Shown: piece after piece, positions 45,517 to 57,167 of the stretch | Position numbering within the stretch: the stretch's first letter is position 1 | How the letters are laid out: each line of letters opens with the position of its first letter | From: Hyaloperonospora brassicae | Taxonomy: Eukaryota; Oomycota; Peronosporomycetes; Peronosporales; Peronosporaceae | Length of the DNA stretch: 64,000 nucleotides | Direction: 5' to 3' | Assembly: GCA_947650285.1 (NCBI GenBank) | Contig: CANTFL010000909.1 | Span: forward strand, 49,308 to 113,307 | Position numbers and translations under genes: made by a program | Notes under the pieces: generated by a model | The model's input: the letters and a program-made list of their open reading frames with translations, nothing else | The model's database searches: none | What the model was told of the DNA's origin: nothing

Positions 45517-46779
45517 CGGAGCGAGCCGGCATATTGTCAACGACGAGTCGCTGCTGCTCGACTCGACGGCTTGCAGCGACGAGATTGAGATGGCAGACGG
45601 CGATATTCTTCACTTGACGCGTGTTGGCATCGTGCGCCTCGAGGTTCTCGCTCGCAGCGCTGAGGCGGTAGTGGCGCTTACGGATATGTACTTGGCGCCG
45701 CGACTGGCAAATACCACTGTGTCGTATGGCGAGCTTGCGAACAAAGGATTTGCCCTAGTGCACTCCGGCGACAGGCAATCGCTCGCTCGGTGCAGCGATG
45801 GTGCGGTCGCGTTCGATGTCAAAATCGACAGCAACGTGCTGTATGTCGCGACGAAGGCTACGCGCGACAAGGAAGGTGCAGGGGGCGACGCGATCATGGC
45901 GGCGCTCGAAGCTCATGCAACGGAAACCAACGCCGACGATCCGCACGACGCCTTGCTGTTGCACTGGCACCAGCGACTCGGTCACCTTGCGCACGACACG
46001 ATCGAACGCATGGCGCGAGATTCGGTATCAGGCATTCGGCTCAGCAACAATAAACGCATGGCGTGCGTGTCGTGCCTCGAGGGCAAGCAGAAGCGCAATG
46101 CGCAGTCCCAACAAGACAGCGGCACGCACTCGCCTATCGATCGCATCGGCGGCGTCATATGCTCGGACCTGAAGGGTCCGATGACGCCGCAGGACCGACA
46201 CGGCAATCGTTACCTTGTGAACTTCGTTGATCACAAGAGCAACTACTGCCGAGTATTCCTCGCGCGCACGAAGGACGCTGCGGCGAAGCAGTTCGAGGCG
46301 TTCCTCGTTCATTTCTAGAAGCTCTTTGGGTTCAAGGTCCAAGTGCTCCACACGGACGGCGGCAGAGAATACGCCAACGTGGACCTGTTCTGCGAGCGCA
46401 CGGGCGTCCGCTCCAAGTGTCGTTGGCGCGCAATCAGGCCTCAAATGGCAAGGCGGAACGAATGCACCGGACAGTGCTGAACCTCGCGCGAAGCATGATG
46501 TTTGCCTGCGCGCTGCCCCTGATGTTCTGGGTAGAAGCGGTGCTTTACACCGTCCACATCCTCAATCAGGAGCCCCACGCGAGCTTACGCAAAGAGAGCG
46601 TCACCACTCGAGGTGCTGACGGACAAGACGCCGGATCTGCGTGGAAGTGTCGTTTTTGGCTCATAGTGCAGCGTTTAGAGGGAACCGCGCAAGAACTAGC
46701 TGCTGCAGCGCTCGACGCGCGCCATCATTGTCGGCGTCAGCAAGGGAACCAAGGGATACAAGGTGCTGCTACCGCGTGA
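45365..46779 (+). pseudogene. pol: Copia pol: protease and integrase (disrupted)
   Basis: Protease active site WILDSGASRHIVND near 45505. Then the gag-pre-integrase domain (LLHWHQRLGHLAHDTIERMA) with the H2C2 finger (ACVSCLEGKQK). The integrase core follows: first Asp in GGVICSDLKGPM, second in LHTDGGREYANVDLF, Glu in SNGKAERMHRTVLN (46440-46480). A TAG at 46316-46318 and a frameshift near 46410 interrupt it. Confidence 0.9.
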
Positions 46780-48688
46780 CAACAAAGTGGTCGTCACGCA
46801 GCACATCAAAAATATCGAGACTTTGACGGAGGCGCAAAACGCGCAACTCCAACGCGCGATGGACGTCGGCGATCGAGCCGGAGGCCAGGTAGAGACGGAC
46901 GCGCCAGCAGCAGCAGTGGCGAACGATGGTCGCGCAGACGGAAACAGGGCGACGCGTAAAAGCAGAAAGCGATGGACGCGAGCGGCGCATGGAACACGCG
47001 GGGGACGAAACGCGCAGAAGCGGCTACTCGTCAGAAGGAGACAGTCGCGAGCGGAGAAGCCGTAAATGCTGCTTTCGAGCACGATTCGCTTAACTACGGA
47101 CAGGCGATGCGCAGCGGCAAGCGCGAAGGTTGGGTGAAGGCGATGCAATAAGTGGTCTCCGCGCTCGAGGCCAACGACGTCTGACTATCACTAGGCGAAC
47201 GGCAGGAGCGCATGCGCTGCACACCAAATGGGTCTACAAGACCAAGACAGATGCGTAGGGCAACCTCGAGCGGCTGAAGGCGCGACTGGTGTCTTGTGGC
47301 AACGAACAGGTGCTTGGCGTCGACTACACGCTCACCTTCGCTGCCGTGAGGGACCTATCGACGGTCAAAGTGATCCTGGCGCTTGCGGCTACGTGGGGGT
47401 GCCTTCCAAGCACGGTGACATCCCCAACGCCTACGTTAAAGCGGACAAGGAGCCTCACCACCACATCTATCTACAGATGCCGCGCGGCATGCCAGTCCCG
47501 AAGGATTCGATACGAGCGCAAGACATTTCGAACGGTAGCGAGCTGGTGCTGGATCTGCGGAAGAGACTTTACGGGCTTAAGCAGGCAGGATAGCTGTGGA
47601 GCCAGCTGCTGCACTCGAATCTCTCTACTGCCGGTTTTACGCGGTGTGAGAGCGACACGTGTTTTTCATGGAAGCGCGACGACGACGACCTCGTCGTGGT
47701 CGGCGTGTATGTCGAAGTTCTTCTAGCGACAGGGACGAGCGCGGCGGCGGTCGAGCGGTCCTTCACAAGCCTCGCGTCGTTGTCGATCAAGCACCTGGGG
47801 CGTGTCAGCAAGTTCCTGGGCATGCGCGTGACGCACAACGGTCAGAATGGGTATACGCTCGATCAGGAGGAGGCCATCAGAGATCTCCTACGCGACAACG
47901 GAAATCCTGACGTCAAATCTACGTGGACGCCGATCGACGACAGCTGCTACGAGTTGGAGGATGGCGACGCGGAGCTTCTTGGGACGCCAAGAGCGCAAAT
48001 AGGAGCGACTGTGCGCCAGTTCCAGTCGCTGGTCGGCTCGCTGCTCTAGATGGCGCGTTGCACGCGCCCCAATATAGCATTTGCGGTGCACAAGGTCACG
48101 AAACGAGCACACGCGCCTCGACTAGCAGACTGGAAACCGGCTGAACGCATCTCGCGATACCTCAAGGAAACGGCGGCGCTCAAGGTCACGATGATACCCG
48201 AAGACAATCTTGGTGCGGCGGTGCGCCTAGAAGCTTTTATTGACGCCGATTTTGCCGCCGACAAGACGGACCGGAAGTCAATGACGGGCGGCATCGTAAT
48301 TCTGAACGGGATGGCCGTCAGCTGCGGTGCGCGGAAGCAGGGAGGCGTCTCCCTGTCGACGATGGAGGCGGAGTTTTTCGCGGCGAGTGAGGTCGCGCGC
48401 GAGCTGCTCGGCCTACGCGAGATGTTGTGCGAAGTGGGCGTAGAGCCCGCGCTCCCGATGCAGTTGCGGTTGGACAACCAGGCGGCGATCGCGCAGATCA
48501 CGGGAGAGGCATCGTCGCTGAAGGCAAAACATTTGGATGTGCGCCTTAAGTTCCTTTGCGACTACTCGCGTCGCGGTATCATCACGGCGAGCTATGTCAG
48601 GTCGGAGCAGATGCTCGCAGACCTCCTCACAAACACTCTGGACGCGACGAAGCTCTCGGCACAGCGCGCACTCGTGCGCATTGGATAA
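46763..48688 (+). pseudogene. pol: Copia pol: RT and RNase H (disrupted)
   Basis: After a charged linker (46763-47065) come RT pieces in several frames: YGQAMRSGKREGWVKAMQ near 47095, LKARLVSCGNEQVLGVDYT, DIPNAYVKADKEPHHHIYLQ, and LVLDLRKRLYGLKQAG. The catalytic box, usually YVDD, is YVEV here (VVGVYVEVLLATGT, near 47710). RNase H is open at 48050-48688 (FIDADFAADKTDRKSMTGG, STMEAEFFAASEVA, LRLDNQAAIAQI). In-frame stops at 47591-47593 and 48047-48049. Confidence 0.9.
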
Positions 48689-48810
48689 GAAAAGGTCAAG
48701 GACAATAAGGGTGATCAAGGAGCTCGAGCATGGAGGAGCACAAGGACAAGGACATATGCAAGCTCAAGAATTGGGACCTGGTGTGAGAGCAAGTCACGAC
48801 CGAGTAGAAG

Positions 48811-49101
48811 TGTTGGAATGCTGGAAATGGGTGCAAGGGTACGTAAAGGCGATCGGAGTGTTTTGTCGGTGACTTGGGGATTTATTGGGACACATGATGT
48901 CACAAAATCGCTGTGCGCACAAGATGGACGCAGAGTGACAAGCAGGATATTGATTCAAGTAGGGCTAAAGTGGTTGCGAAATGGATGACTAAAGCAGAGA
49001 AATTTGGGGAGCATGGCAGAGAAGAGAGAACTAGTAACAAAAAACAACGTATCTTATTGTTCACCTAACGCTTCCTTCTCGCAACACGCATCTTGCTAAC
49101 A
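48811..49101 (+). repeat. Copia 3' LTR
   Basis: 291 bp, TGTTGGAAT...TAACA. Roughly 20-25 differences from the 5' LTR by eye, so this insertion is not recent. Confidence 0.93.
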
Positions 49102-49216
49102 GTTTGCCTGCTCGCGCTTCCTGACATCACGTGTACGTGACGTCGGGAGTACGCAGCCTTTTGTTCTATCACCACAAGGTATTACTAGTCATCTAGTAAG
49201 AGCGTGCCCCGTTGCA

Positions 49217-49567
49217 CCTCCAAATAAGTCAAACTTATTGTGTTATTTCGAACTAAGGGTCTTCTTACCAAAAAACTTATATGATATTAACGGTTTCTTT
49301 TATCAATTGTCGAACGTGCTCTGACGTTTGTAAGAAGCCGATGCTGCAAGTTTTATAAATCAATGTCGATACGGAGTCAGCCAAACTCATGATACATTCT
49401 TTAGAAAACCGGTTGATCTCTTGCGACACTCCATGTCAAACATTCGCCCTTAACGGGCGTTAAAGCTGTCACACGACTTAAGAGCATGTGAATATATCTA
49501 TTGAGGACTACAGATCAACATGCAGCACGCTCAGCCGTCTTTGTCATGCCAAATGTCACTTTGTTAG
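49217..49567 (-). other. Spacer between C LTR and A3; possible continuation of an R1-linked relic
   Basis: On the minus strand a frame with few stops reads NKVTFGMTKTAERAAC and, after a stop, SVVLNRYIHMLLSRVTALTP and VKGECLTWSVARDQPVF. It could be the part of the R1b relic that A3 separated. The protein is not recognised. Confidence 0.3.
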
Positions 49568-49960
49568 TGTGACGGGGCAGCCCGTTACATGGAAGTGTCG
49601 CTTTAAAAGAAAGTGACAACAAAGAATATTAAGTGAATACTCTTTGAACAATATCACCGATAATGGTAATATTGGTGAAGCGACCAAAGGGTCTGCTCAT
49701 TGGTTGATATCTTGACAATATCAACCCGCCAATCGCCGCACGACGTGCGCAATGAGTGGTGACGAGACGTCACCATACACTCAATAATATTAATATAATT
49801 AAGTCAGGTTAAACAGAGAGACAGTAGCAAAAAGACTTAATTATATTAATACAACAATTTTACTTTTCCTTTATCTACGCTTCCTCGTTCACCTCGTGTA
49901 CGTCTGTCGGGGCACCCAAATCCCTTGCGTTAAGTTTACGCAAGGGTGTGCCCCGTTACA
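49568..49960 (+). repeat. A3 5' LTR
   Basis: 393 bp beginning TGTGACGGGG. Shares the GTGTCGCTTTAAAAGAAAGTG stem and CTTTTCCTTTATCTACGC with the A2 5' LTR, and differs clearly from its own 3' LTR. Confidence 0.93.
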
Positions 49961-50004
49961 CCTGGTAGCACTTCGTAGTCCTTCCAAGGACCATAACATC
50001 CATC

Positions 50005-51160
50005 ATGAACATGTTGGATGATGAAGAGACCTTTCACGCCACGCGTGAAGGGTTTACCCATTTGAGCGACATCGAATGGGGTGCGGTAGAACGAATGAGT
50101 TCTACCGTAGGCGAGTTCGCCATTAGCGCCATGTTGGAGTCTCTAGACAGCGACCAACAACATGCCGCTATAGCCAAGTTTATTCGAAGTGAACTTGCTC
50201 GCCGAAAGGGAGAAAGTAGCCTTGCTTCACCAGCAAGGCTCTCAACAGGCCGAGCCGTTGAGAGAACTCGGTGCTCAACAGACAGAGCTGTTGAGACAGC
50301 AGCAATTCCATGCTGCTGTGGGCGGGACGGCGCATGCGCGTCGTCCCGAAGTCATGAAGGTTGACATCTCCAAGTACAGTGGAGTCCCGGAGGACTCCCT
50401 GTTACTATGGTTTGTCGAACTCGACAGAGCCTTAAGGGCTCGTCACGTCGAAGATGAGCAAATGAAACTCACATTTGCTCAGACCCACTTGGCAGGGCGT
50501 GCCAAAACTTGGTCCCTGGGACTCGAGAGTAGCGACCCAAATGTGGTTAGGTAGCTAGATGACTTCAAGTCCCGGCTCAGACAAACGTTTGAGCCGCCAC
50601 AAGCTGAGTTCAGGGCTCGTTCTGAGCTCCTGAAACTCAAGCAGGGTAAGCGTGATGTGCACGCTTACGCAAAACATATACGACTCCTAGCGATTAGTAT
50701 AACTGCCAACCCAGTACATGAACACACGTTGATTACGGTGTTCATGCAAGGGCTCGCAGAAGGGCCCGTCAGGAGCCACCTGTTCCGCCTAGAGCTGAAT
50801 ACGCTGGAAGATGCGATATCAGCCGCGGAACAGGAAGCCTTTAGCATGAGACAGGCTCATGCTAGCTCAAACTCTTACCGTCCACCAAGACGACAAGAGA
50901 TCGGAGGTCCAGAACCAATGGACCTCTGCTACGTTGAGAGCGAGAGACCTCGCTCTTCAAACAACAAACGATTGCAGAAGTGCAATCGTTGTCAGAAGTT
51001 AGGGCACTTCGCACATGAGTGTAGCGCTCCACGCCCAGTACCAAACAGTACTGAGCGAAATGGACGACCATTTGCCAGAAAGGGTAATGGGCGTGGGTCC
51101 AGCGCTGTTGCGAAGCCGCAACAGCGAGACGGACCAGTAAAAAATGGTCGGGGTCAGTAG
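50005..51160 (+). pseudogene. gag: A3 gag (disrupted)
   Basis: Starts at ATG 50005. A one-base insertion near 50197 (CTTGCTCGCC against CTTGTCGCC in A1) shifts the frame, and a TAG at 50552-50554 stops the second frame where A1 has a serine codon. The rest, with the CCHC knuckle, is open to TAG 51158-51160. The frameshift heptamer is at 51139-51145 followed by the same stem, with one G-T pair in place of A-T. Confidence 0.9.
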
Positions 51161-52409
51161 GGGCGGAGCGCCCTACTGATCCAGCAACATCAAGAGAATT
51201 TGCAAATCTCTTGACGAAAGTTGCTCCAGATACACAATCATTGTGTGTCTCTGCACCTGGTGATGACGTTTCGCTCATCACCTTGAAGTTGGAAGCGAAA
51301 ATGATTTGTCGCTTCGTGCCCTAGTAGACTGTGGGGCGTCGAACAACTTTGTTCGTCGCCAGTCACTAGAGGGTCGTAGGCTCAAGTTCGTTGAGCGCGA
51401 CATTCCTCTCACGAGGATGACGGTGCGCCTTGCAACAGGCGCATTGATCACCGTTGAGAAACGTGTAGAACGAATCCACTACACGTTAGAGGGCGAACAG
51501 TACGATGATGACTTCATCGTACTAGATCTGGATGACAAATTTGATGTCATCCTGGGATTACCTTGGCTCAGAATGTACGAGCCAAGGGTGAGCTGGCAGC
51601 ATCGATCCGTGAAGATGCCTGCCGCTTGTTCATCAGATGGCCATCTGATGAACATCTTGGAGCGTCCACAAGCGTGTGGATGTTCTGCGAGTGAGTGCGA
51701 TGGCCTCACTTGCGGTACGGTCGTTAGCACAACTGCACAAGATCACAGTGTAGTTGATCACTACACTGTGGAGCAAGCTCCCGGCGGCTGTACAGGAGTA
51801 CAGGCTGCGCCGAAGGTCCACCACTCGAATAAGTCGAGTGGACCGGGACATGGATGCATGCCTAGCGGGCAGCATCTTAGAAGTAAGAAATCTGTTGCCG
51901 CCAAAGGGCAACATAGAAATCCTAGGTCGACTGGAGAGTCGACCGTAGAGGATCGGTCCCTGATTGTGGTTGCACAGCCACAGTCAGAAGACGTCGAGGG
52001 AATAAGTCCCCACGTACTTGAGGAAGGAATTTCTCAAGAGTCACTTGCTGAAGGATCAGGCCTTCAGCAACCTGTAAAACGAAGTTCCCAGGAAGTAACC
52101 GAGACGTTGAACGTCTTGGTTAATGACGGATCAAGCGTAGGCGCTTATACGCTTGATCTGATTGTGCCTCCGAAGTTAACTTCGGAGATAACTCAGTTGC
52201 CAACGCTAGAACCGAAACGGTTCTTGCGCGATCTGCGCAGTGGCAAAGTCCATCAGATCTGCATACTCGTCGCAGAGGATGAGTATGTGACCGATATTCG
52301 GTCGGCCACAGTATTTGCTGAGAACGAACGGGTTATCAGCAGCTCATCAATGGACGAAAGTGTCCTCGATGAGAAGACTCGGATTGAGCGATACGCGTCT
52401 CAATCCTGA
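51139..52409 (+). pseudogene. pol: A3 pol: protease and linker
   Basis: The -1 frame from the slip site is broken by a one-base deletion near 51297 (GCGAAAATGA against GCGACAAATGA). From 51306 it is open with LVDCGASNNFV and DVILGLPWLRMYEPRV, ending at the shared TGA 52407-52409. Confidence 0.87.
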
Positions 52410-54281
52410 AAGTCACTTCAGGCAAATCCTTTGTACAAGGATGTTATCGAATTCAAGGATGTGTTCCCTGAATCCGTACCTTGCGAGTTGCCTAAGGACA
52501 AAGGCACTCGACACGAGATCGAGCTCAAACCGGGCTCGAAGTACTGTGTCATGAAGCAGTGTCCACTACCTCGTGAACAAGTACTAGCGATCGACAAGTT
52601 CTTTGCCGATCGCTAAGCAGCGGGCCATGTGAGGAAATCAACATCCCCTCGCATCTCTCCGACCTTCTGTGTGCGAAAGGCCACAGGAGGGTGGCGGATA
52701 GTGCACGCATTCAACAAATTGAATGCTGCAACGGTACCGGCTCAGACGCCGATACCGAGGAAGGACGTAATCATAGATGGTATGTCAAAGAGTACCATCT
52801 TTTCGTTCATGGATCTGATGGATGGATTCCATCAGATCCTCATGCGTGAACGGGACATCCCGTTCACGGCAGTGAGTACCCCCAGCGGGATGATGTGGGA
52901 GTGGCTTGTTATGCCACAGGGGCTGAGCAATACCCCTGCTACTTTCAACAAATGTGTCACAAATCTGTTGAGACCGGTGCGAGACTTCGCACCGAGTTAC
53001 TTCGACGATGTGTTCGTCCATGGTCAGGCTATGGACGGAAAGACGGACGTTGAAGTTCACAGAACTCACGTTCGTCAGGTTCTTCAACTTATGCGCAAGC
53101 ATAAGTTGTACGCCAACCTCAAGAAATGCATATTCGCGGCTAGCGAAATACCACTTCTTGGGTGCATCGTGGGTAAACACGGCGTACGCCCTGATCCCGA
53201 AAAGATCAAGGCGATCACCGACTGGCCAGTGCCAGTCGGTGTCAAGGGAATAAGAAAGTTCCTTGGGCTGGTGGAGTACTTGCACAAGTACTCGCGCAAC
53301 TACGCCAAAATGACGGTTCATCTTTCTTGCTTGCTCAAGAAAAATGTCAAGTGGTCATGGAACGCTGAGTGCCAGCGTTCCTTTAAGGGTATCAAGCAAA
53401 GCTTGATGCAATCGCCGATCTTGGTGATTGCAGATCAGGACAGACCATTTCATGTGGTCTGTGACGCCAGCGATTTCGCAATCGGCTGTGCGTTAATGCA
53501 GTTCGATGCAGATGGCGCGGAGCGCGTCATCTGTTATCAGTCGCGTCAGCTGCAAGCAGCTGAGCGTAATTACCCAGTGCATGACAAGGAACTCCTTGCC
53601 ATGAAGTACGCACTGGCTAAGTTCCACGTCTATCTCTTGGGAGATAGACCGTTTGTTGTCTATACGGACCATGCGTCATTACGCACGGCCGTAAAAAGCC
53701 CACACCTCTCGCAAAGGATGGCGAGGTGGCTGGCTTTCTTCGCGGGGTATATCTTCTCCGTGAAGTATAAACCAGGACGACTAAACGTCGTCGCTGATGC
53801 GCTCTCGCGCCGGCCCGATTTCGATCCGGCCGCACAAATCAACAGTGAGGGTAAGCCCGCTGTTGCGACATTGTCAGTCAGTGTCCCGTCGTCAAGCTTA
53901 CTTGACGACGTACGAAAGGCATACGCGGAAGATAAGGATCTTCTGCGATTGATGGATCATCTGGTGAATCCATTCAGTAAATCCATGAGGGATTTACCAG
54001 CTTTGTACCGATCCGATGAGGATCTGTATAGTACACGCAACGGATTGCTGTACTATACAGCTGTTGCCGACGACACGCCTCGTGTCGTCGTACCCGCTCA
54101 TCATGATTTTCGTTTACGCATCGTGTATGAGTGTCACGATGCCCCAACAGGCGGCCATCGTGGTAGAGAAAAGACTTACCTCACGGTAAGTCGTGACTTT
54201 TACTGGCCACGCCAGTATCAGTTTGTCCGCAAGTACATACGTGTTTGCGAGGTTTGTCAACGGGTGAAGCCTAGTCCTTGA
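52410..54281 (+). pseudogene. pol: A3 pol: RT, RNase H, integrase zinc finger (longest open segment)
   Basis: After the shared TAA at 52614-52616, 52629-54281 is open for 550 codons. RT has MPQGLSNTPATFNKCV (closer to the usual NAPATF than A1 and A2) and SYFDDVFVHG. RNase H has VVCDASDFAIGCALMQF, DKELLAMKYAL, YTDHASLRTA and VVADALSRRP. The H2C2 finger has HDAPTGGHRGREKT and CEVCQRV. It ends at the shared TGA 54279-54281. Confidence 0.92.
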
Positions 54282-55075
54282 TCCCGTGCGCCATTACAGC
54301 CTCTGCCTGTTCCGACAGAGTGATGGCAGTCCGTTTCAATGGACTTCGTCTTCGGTTTTCCCGAAGGCTCTCACAAGAATAATGGTATTCTTGTGTTTGT
54401 AGACCGATTCAGCAAGATGGTCCATCTTGCTGCTGTCCCTGAGTCAATCACAGGCTCAAGGTTGTGCTCGTGTCTTTCTAGACACGGTCTTTAGACTCCA
54501 CGGGTTACCCCGTGAACTCGTATCCGACCGTGACCCTCGGTTCACGGCGGCATTTTGGCAAGCCGTGTTCCGTACTCTCGGAACACGATTGGAGATGTCT
54601 ACTTCTGACCATCCGGAAACCGATGGTCAGACGGAACGTGCGAACCGTGTCCTCGAAGAGATCCTTCGAGGATATGTCCACTCGTTTCCGAGTTGGAGCG
54701 AATTCCTACCCATGGTGGAATTCGCCATCAATAATCCGGTGCATGCTTCCACACAGCACACACCGTTTTACGTTAATGGTTTACGCCATCCACGTGTGCC
54801 CGTCCTTCTAGAGGGTGACTCTTGGATAAGGGGGAGGGACTCGCTCGAGCAAAAACCGTTTTGGCTCTTGCTCATCACGTGTCGACGCTAACGTCGTCAC
54901 GTATGATGCCGATGTCGATCAAGTCGACATCGATGAAGAAGATCACCTCAATAATAGCGGCGACGCTATTACTGACTCGGATGATGATGACGATGCTGGT
55001 ATATTCAGCATCGTCAACGATTATGCCAGCGAGGAAGAAGACAACCTCGCTGAAGAAGAGAGCAATCTCTTAGCA
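54282..55075 (+). pseudogene. pol: A3 pol: integrase core and acidic linker
   Basis: The DDE core is present (LVSDRDPRFTAAFW, then TDGQTERANRVLEE) but a one-base insertion near 54450 splits off the first Asp segment. The frame is lost again after GDSWIRGRDS, as in A2. The acidic linker follows in another frame. Confidence 0.85.
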
Positions 55076-56052
55076 GTGCGCACGAAGCGCACTGAAAGAC
55101 AAAACAAAGAGTCAGCAGAGAAATTCCTGCTGACTCGAGAAGCGGTAGTCCGTTTCGTTCAGGAATCCATCGCAAATGCGGTGGACCGTCAGAAACGGAA
55201 CGCAGACAAGAATGGAAGAGCAAATGTTCTTTCAGTTAATGTTAATGACCTAGTACTACTGTCTACGGTAAACTTACCTGGACACGCAGTCACTAGTGTC
55301 GGCAGTAGTAAACTACTGCCGAAGTACATTGGACCATTTCGAGTGTTGCACCGCAAAGGCAATGCATACACACTAGAATTGCCACGTAAGATGCGCACAA
55401 ATCCTAAGTTTTACGTGGGGAGGCTCAGGCCGTACTGTCAGTACGAGATTTCTTCTTCCGATGAAGATAGCCCCCACGTTCAAGAACATCCATCAAGTTC
55501 TTGCTTTCGCGCTCCAGACGATCCGTCTGGTCGCGCAGATATGATACCTCGGAACTTAACCAAGATATCCCCCGCGAGCTGTCGCCAGCTCGCCGGATAG
55601 GGAGCGGATATCCCGCTCGACCTGAAGCTGCGCTGTGGCATAATCGGCGCGGTCCCTCGCCCGATCAGCCTCGTGATCCTTGCGGTTCTTCCGCACGGTA
55701 TCAGTCAAAGCGTAGCGCCGGTCGCGCTCGTGCTTCAAGTCATCGCGCAATTCATCGATTGCGCGATCCATCTCGTAAGGGTCGAGATGGTGAACAGAAT
55801 CATCCGGAGGAGGTCTTTCCTCCTCCACCACATCCTTTGGTGGATGCTCACGGTGATCAACGCTTTCTAGTGGAGCGTATTTTGAATCACCGTGACGATT
55901 CAGGATCAAGGACGAGCTACCTCGTCCAGTGGCGGGGGTATCCACCCTCTTGGAACAGCTGGGAGCCCCGCTCTCAGCTGTTGATGGATGTTGAAGGTCT
56001 CGTCCGCCAGTATGACGAGACCCATCCGATGAGTCCGAGGGCCCATCGGTAA
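55076..56052 (+). pseudogene. pol: A3 pol C-terminus: GPF/Y module and chromodomain
   Basis: 55076-55600 contains KYIGPFRVLHRKGNAY and FYVGRLRPY. After a frame change near 55500-55600, 55501-56052 holds the chromodomain ([31 protein letters not shown]). Overlaps the opposite-strand ORF over 55556-56052. Confidence 0.85.
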
Positions 56053-56599
56053 ACACGCGCCCTAGACGCTTGTAGACGGATTGCAAGTTTGCAATCGCGT
56101 CACGCATCTCCTCCGAGATGTGTGCCCTTCCCCAGGGCGAACTTAGGGAATACATGTCCCTATGTGCACGCTGCGAGTTGTCAACACAACTTGCACAAGG
56201 GTCTCCCCATGTGAGGCAAGGAATGTCTGCCTCACTCGACAAACAGTGCAACCGGTACCTGGCACCGGTTGGCGTTCGCTTTTCAAACCTGAGGCGTGTC
56301 GCCTCAAGTTTCTTGAGCCACCCTTCTCGTCCAAAATTCTTTACGTTTTGGACGAACGCGTTCCACGCAGCCAAAAGCGAGGCTTTGTCACGCTTTCGAT
56401 TGCTGTTGTACCATCGATGTCTAAGGAAGACATCGAGATAAAAATCTTCCTTAGCGCGAAAGTTGATCGCGCTGGGACTCAAGCCGTGAAGCTCAGTTGC
56501 ATCGAATAAGGGTATTCGATGGTGTTGGCTTGTCTCGTGAGACAAGCTATTGATGAGCCGTTCGGGCAAACGCCACGGCTTCAGCTCATCACGCTTCAC
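55556..56599 (-). CDS. A3 opposite-strand ORF, part 2 (truncated coiled coil)
   Basis: 347 codons from GTG 56599. Same globular centre and coiled coil as A1 and A2, but a frameshift near 55595 after [11 protein letters not shown] removes the last ~45 residues. Otherwise conserved at the protein level with scattered substitutions. Confidence 0.62.
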   Translation of the reverse strand: MKRDELKPWRLPERLINSLSHETSQHHRIPLFDATELHGLSPSAINFRAKEDFYLDVFLRHRWYNSNRKRDKASLLAAWNAFVQNVKNFGREGWLKKLEATRLRFEKRTPTGARYRLHCLSSEADIPCLTWGDPCASCVDNSQRAHRDMYSLSSPWGRAHISEEMRDAIANLQSVYKRLGRVFTDGPSDSSDGSRHTGGRDLQHPSTAESGAPSCSKRVDTPATGRGSSSLILNRHGDSKYAPLESVDHREHPPKDVVEEERPPPDDSVHHLDPYEMDRAIDELRDDLKHERDRRYALTDTVRKNRKDHEADRARDRADYATAQLQVERDIRSLSGELATARGGYLG

Positions 56600-57033
56600 G
56601 GTGGTACCTTGTGGGTACCACGGTTGTCAGAATGACGATGGTGCAAGCCATCGTCAAGTCGCTCGTGCGACGGAGCACGAGCTGATTGCGGTGGTAAGGA
56701 ATAATATTCCTCACCACCCTGATCATCGTCATCACTGCCGAACAGACTGTGATGCAACTCACGAGTCCGTTCGTTTGGCAGTGGCCTTGGCGAATACTGA
56801 GAAGTCGCCGGTGATCCAGACGCCTCTGGAGCATTGCCCGAGTCAGACACGTCTGACTCGCCAGAGTAGATGACCTCTACATCAGGGTCATCATGCGCAC
56901 GCGGTGTGATACCGCGTGCACCTGCAGCACCTGTCGCTGCAGGCGAAGAAGGAGCGGCAGACGACGAAGCGTCTGCCGCAGAGTCTGGCACAGCACCGGG
57001 CTGTGTAGGTCTTGAGTCACCCCGCATAGACAT
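56596..57033 (-). CDS. A3 opposite-strand ORF, part 1
   Basis: 145 codons from ATG 57033 (MSMRGDSRPTQPGAV), exactly the length of the A1 and A2 versions, with substitutions but no gaps and the same four-base overlap with part 2. Acidic and probably disordered. Confidence 0.6.
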   Translation of the reverse strand: MSMRGDSRPTQPGAVPDSAADASSSAAPSSPAATGAAGARGITPRAHDDPDVEVIYSGESDVSDSGNAPEASGSPATSQYSPRPLPNERTRELHHSLFGSDDDDQGGEEYYSLPPQSARAPSHERLDDGLHHRHSDNRGTHKVPP

Positions 57034-57167
57034 GTTAACTATGCGAGGTCAAGCTGAATAGTGAACGGAACGGACCCAACAAGTGCTCTCAGTCCCAATG
57101 GTGGCCCAACGGGTGGCCACCACGTTTTCGATAGTCACACGGTGACTATCAGTTAAGGGGGGGGTGA

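Larger units (their letters stand above)
43717..49101 (+). mobile_element. Ty1/Copia element, full length, disrupted
   Basis: 5,385 bp with two 291-bp LTRs beginning TGTTGGAAT and ending AACA, and a perfect 5-bp target duplication GTTTG (43712-43716 and 49102-49106). Domain order gag, protease, integrase, RT, RNase H is the Copia order. Distinctly GC-rich inside AT-rich surroundings. Multiple stops and frameshifts, so not autonomous. Confidence 0.95.
43364..49216 (+). mobile_element. Family C LTR split by a Copia element
   Basis: 43364-43716 and 49107-49216 together form one C-type LTR of about 463 bp. The left part begins TGTGACCGGGGT and contains CCAATCGCTGCTGGGCGCGC. The right part contains CACGTGTACGTGACGTCGGG and ends GTGCCCCGTTGCA. 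The Copia element lies between them. The outer flanking pentamers (AAAAC and CCTCC) do not match, so its own target duplication has decayed or this is one end of a larger lost element. Confidence 0.8.
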
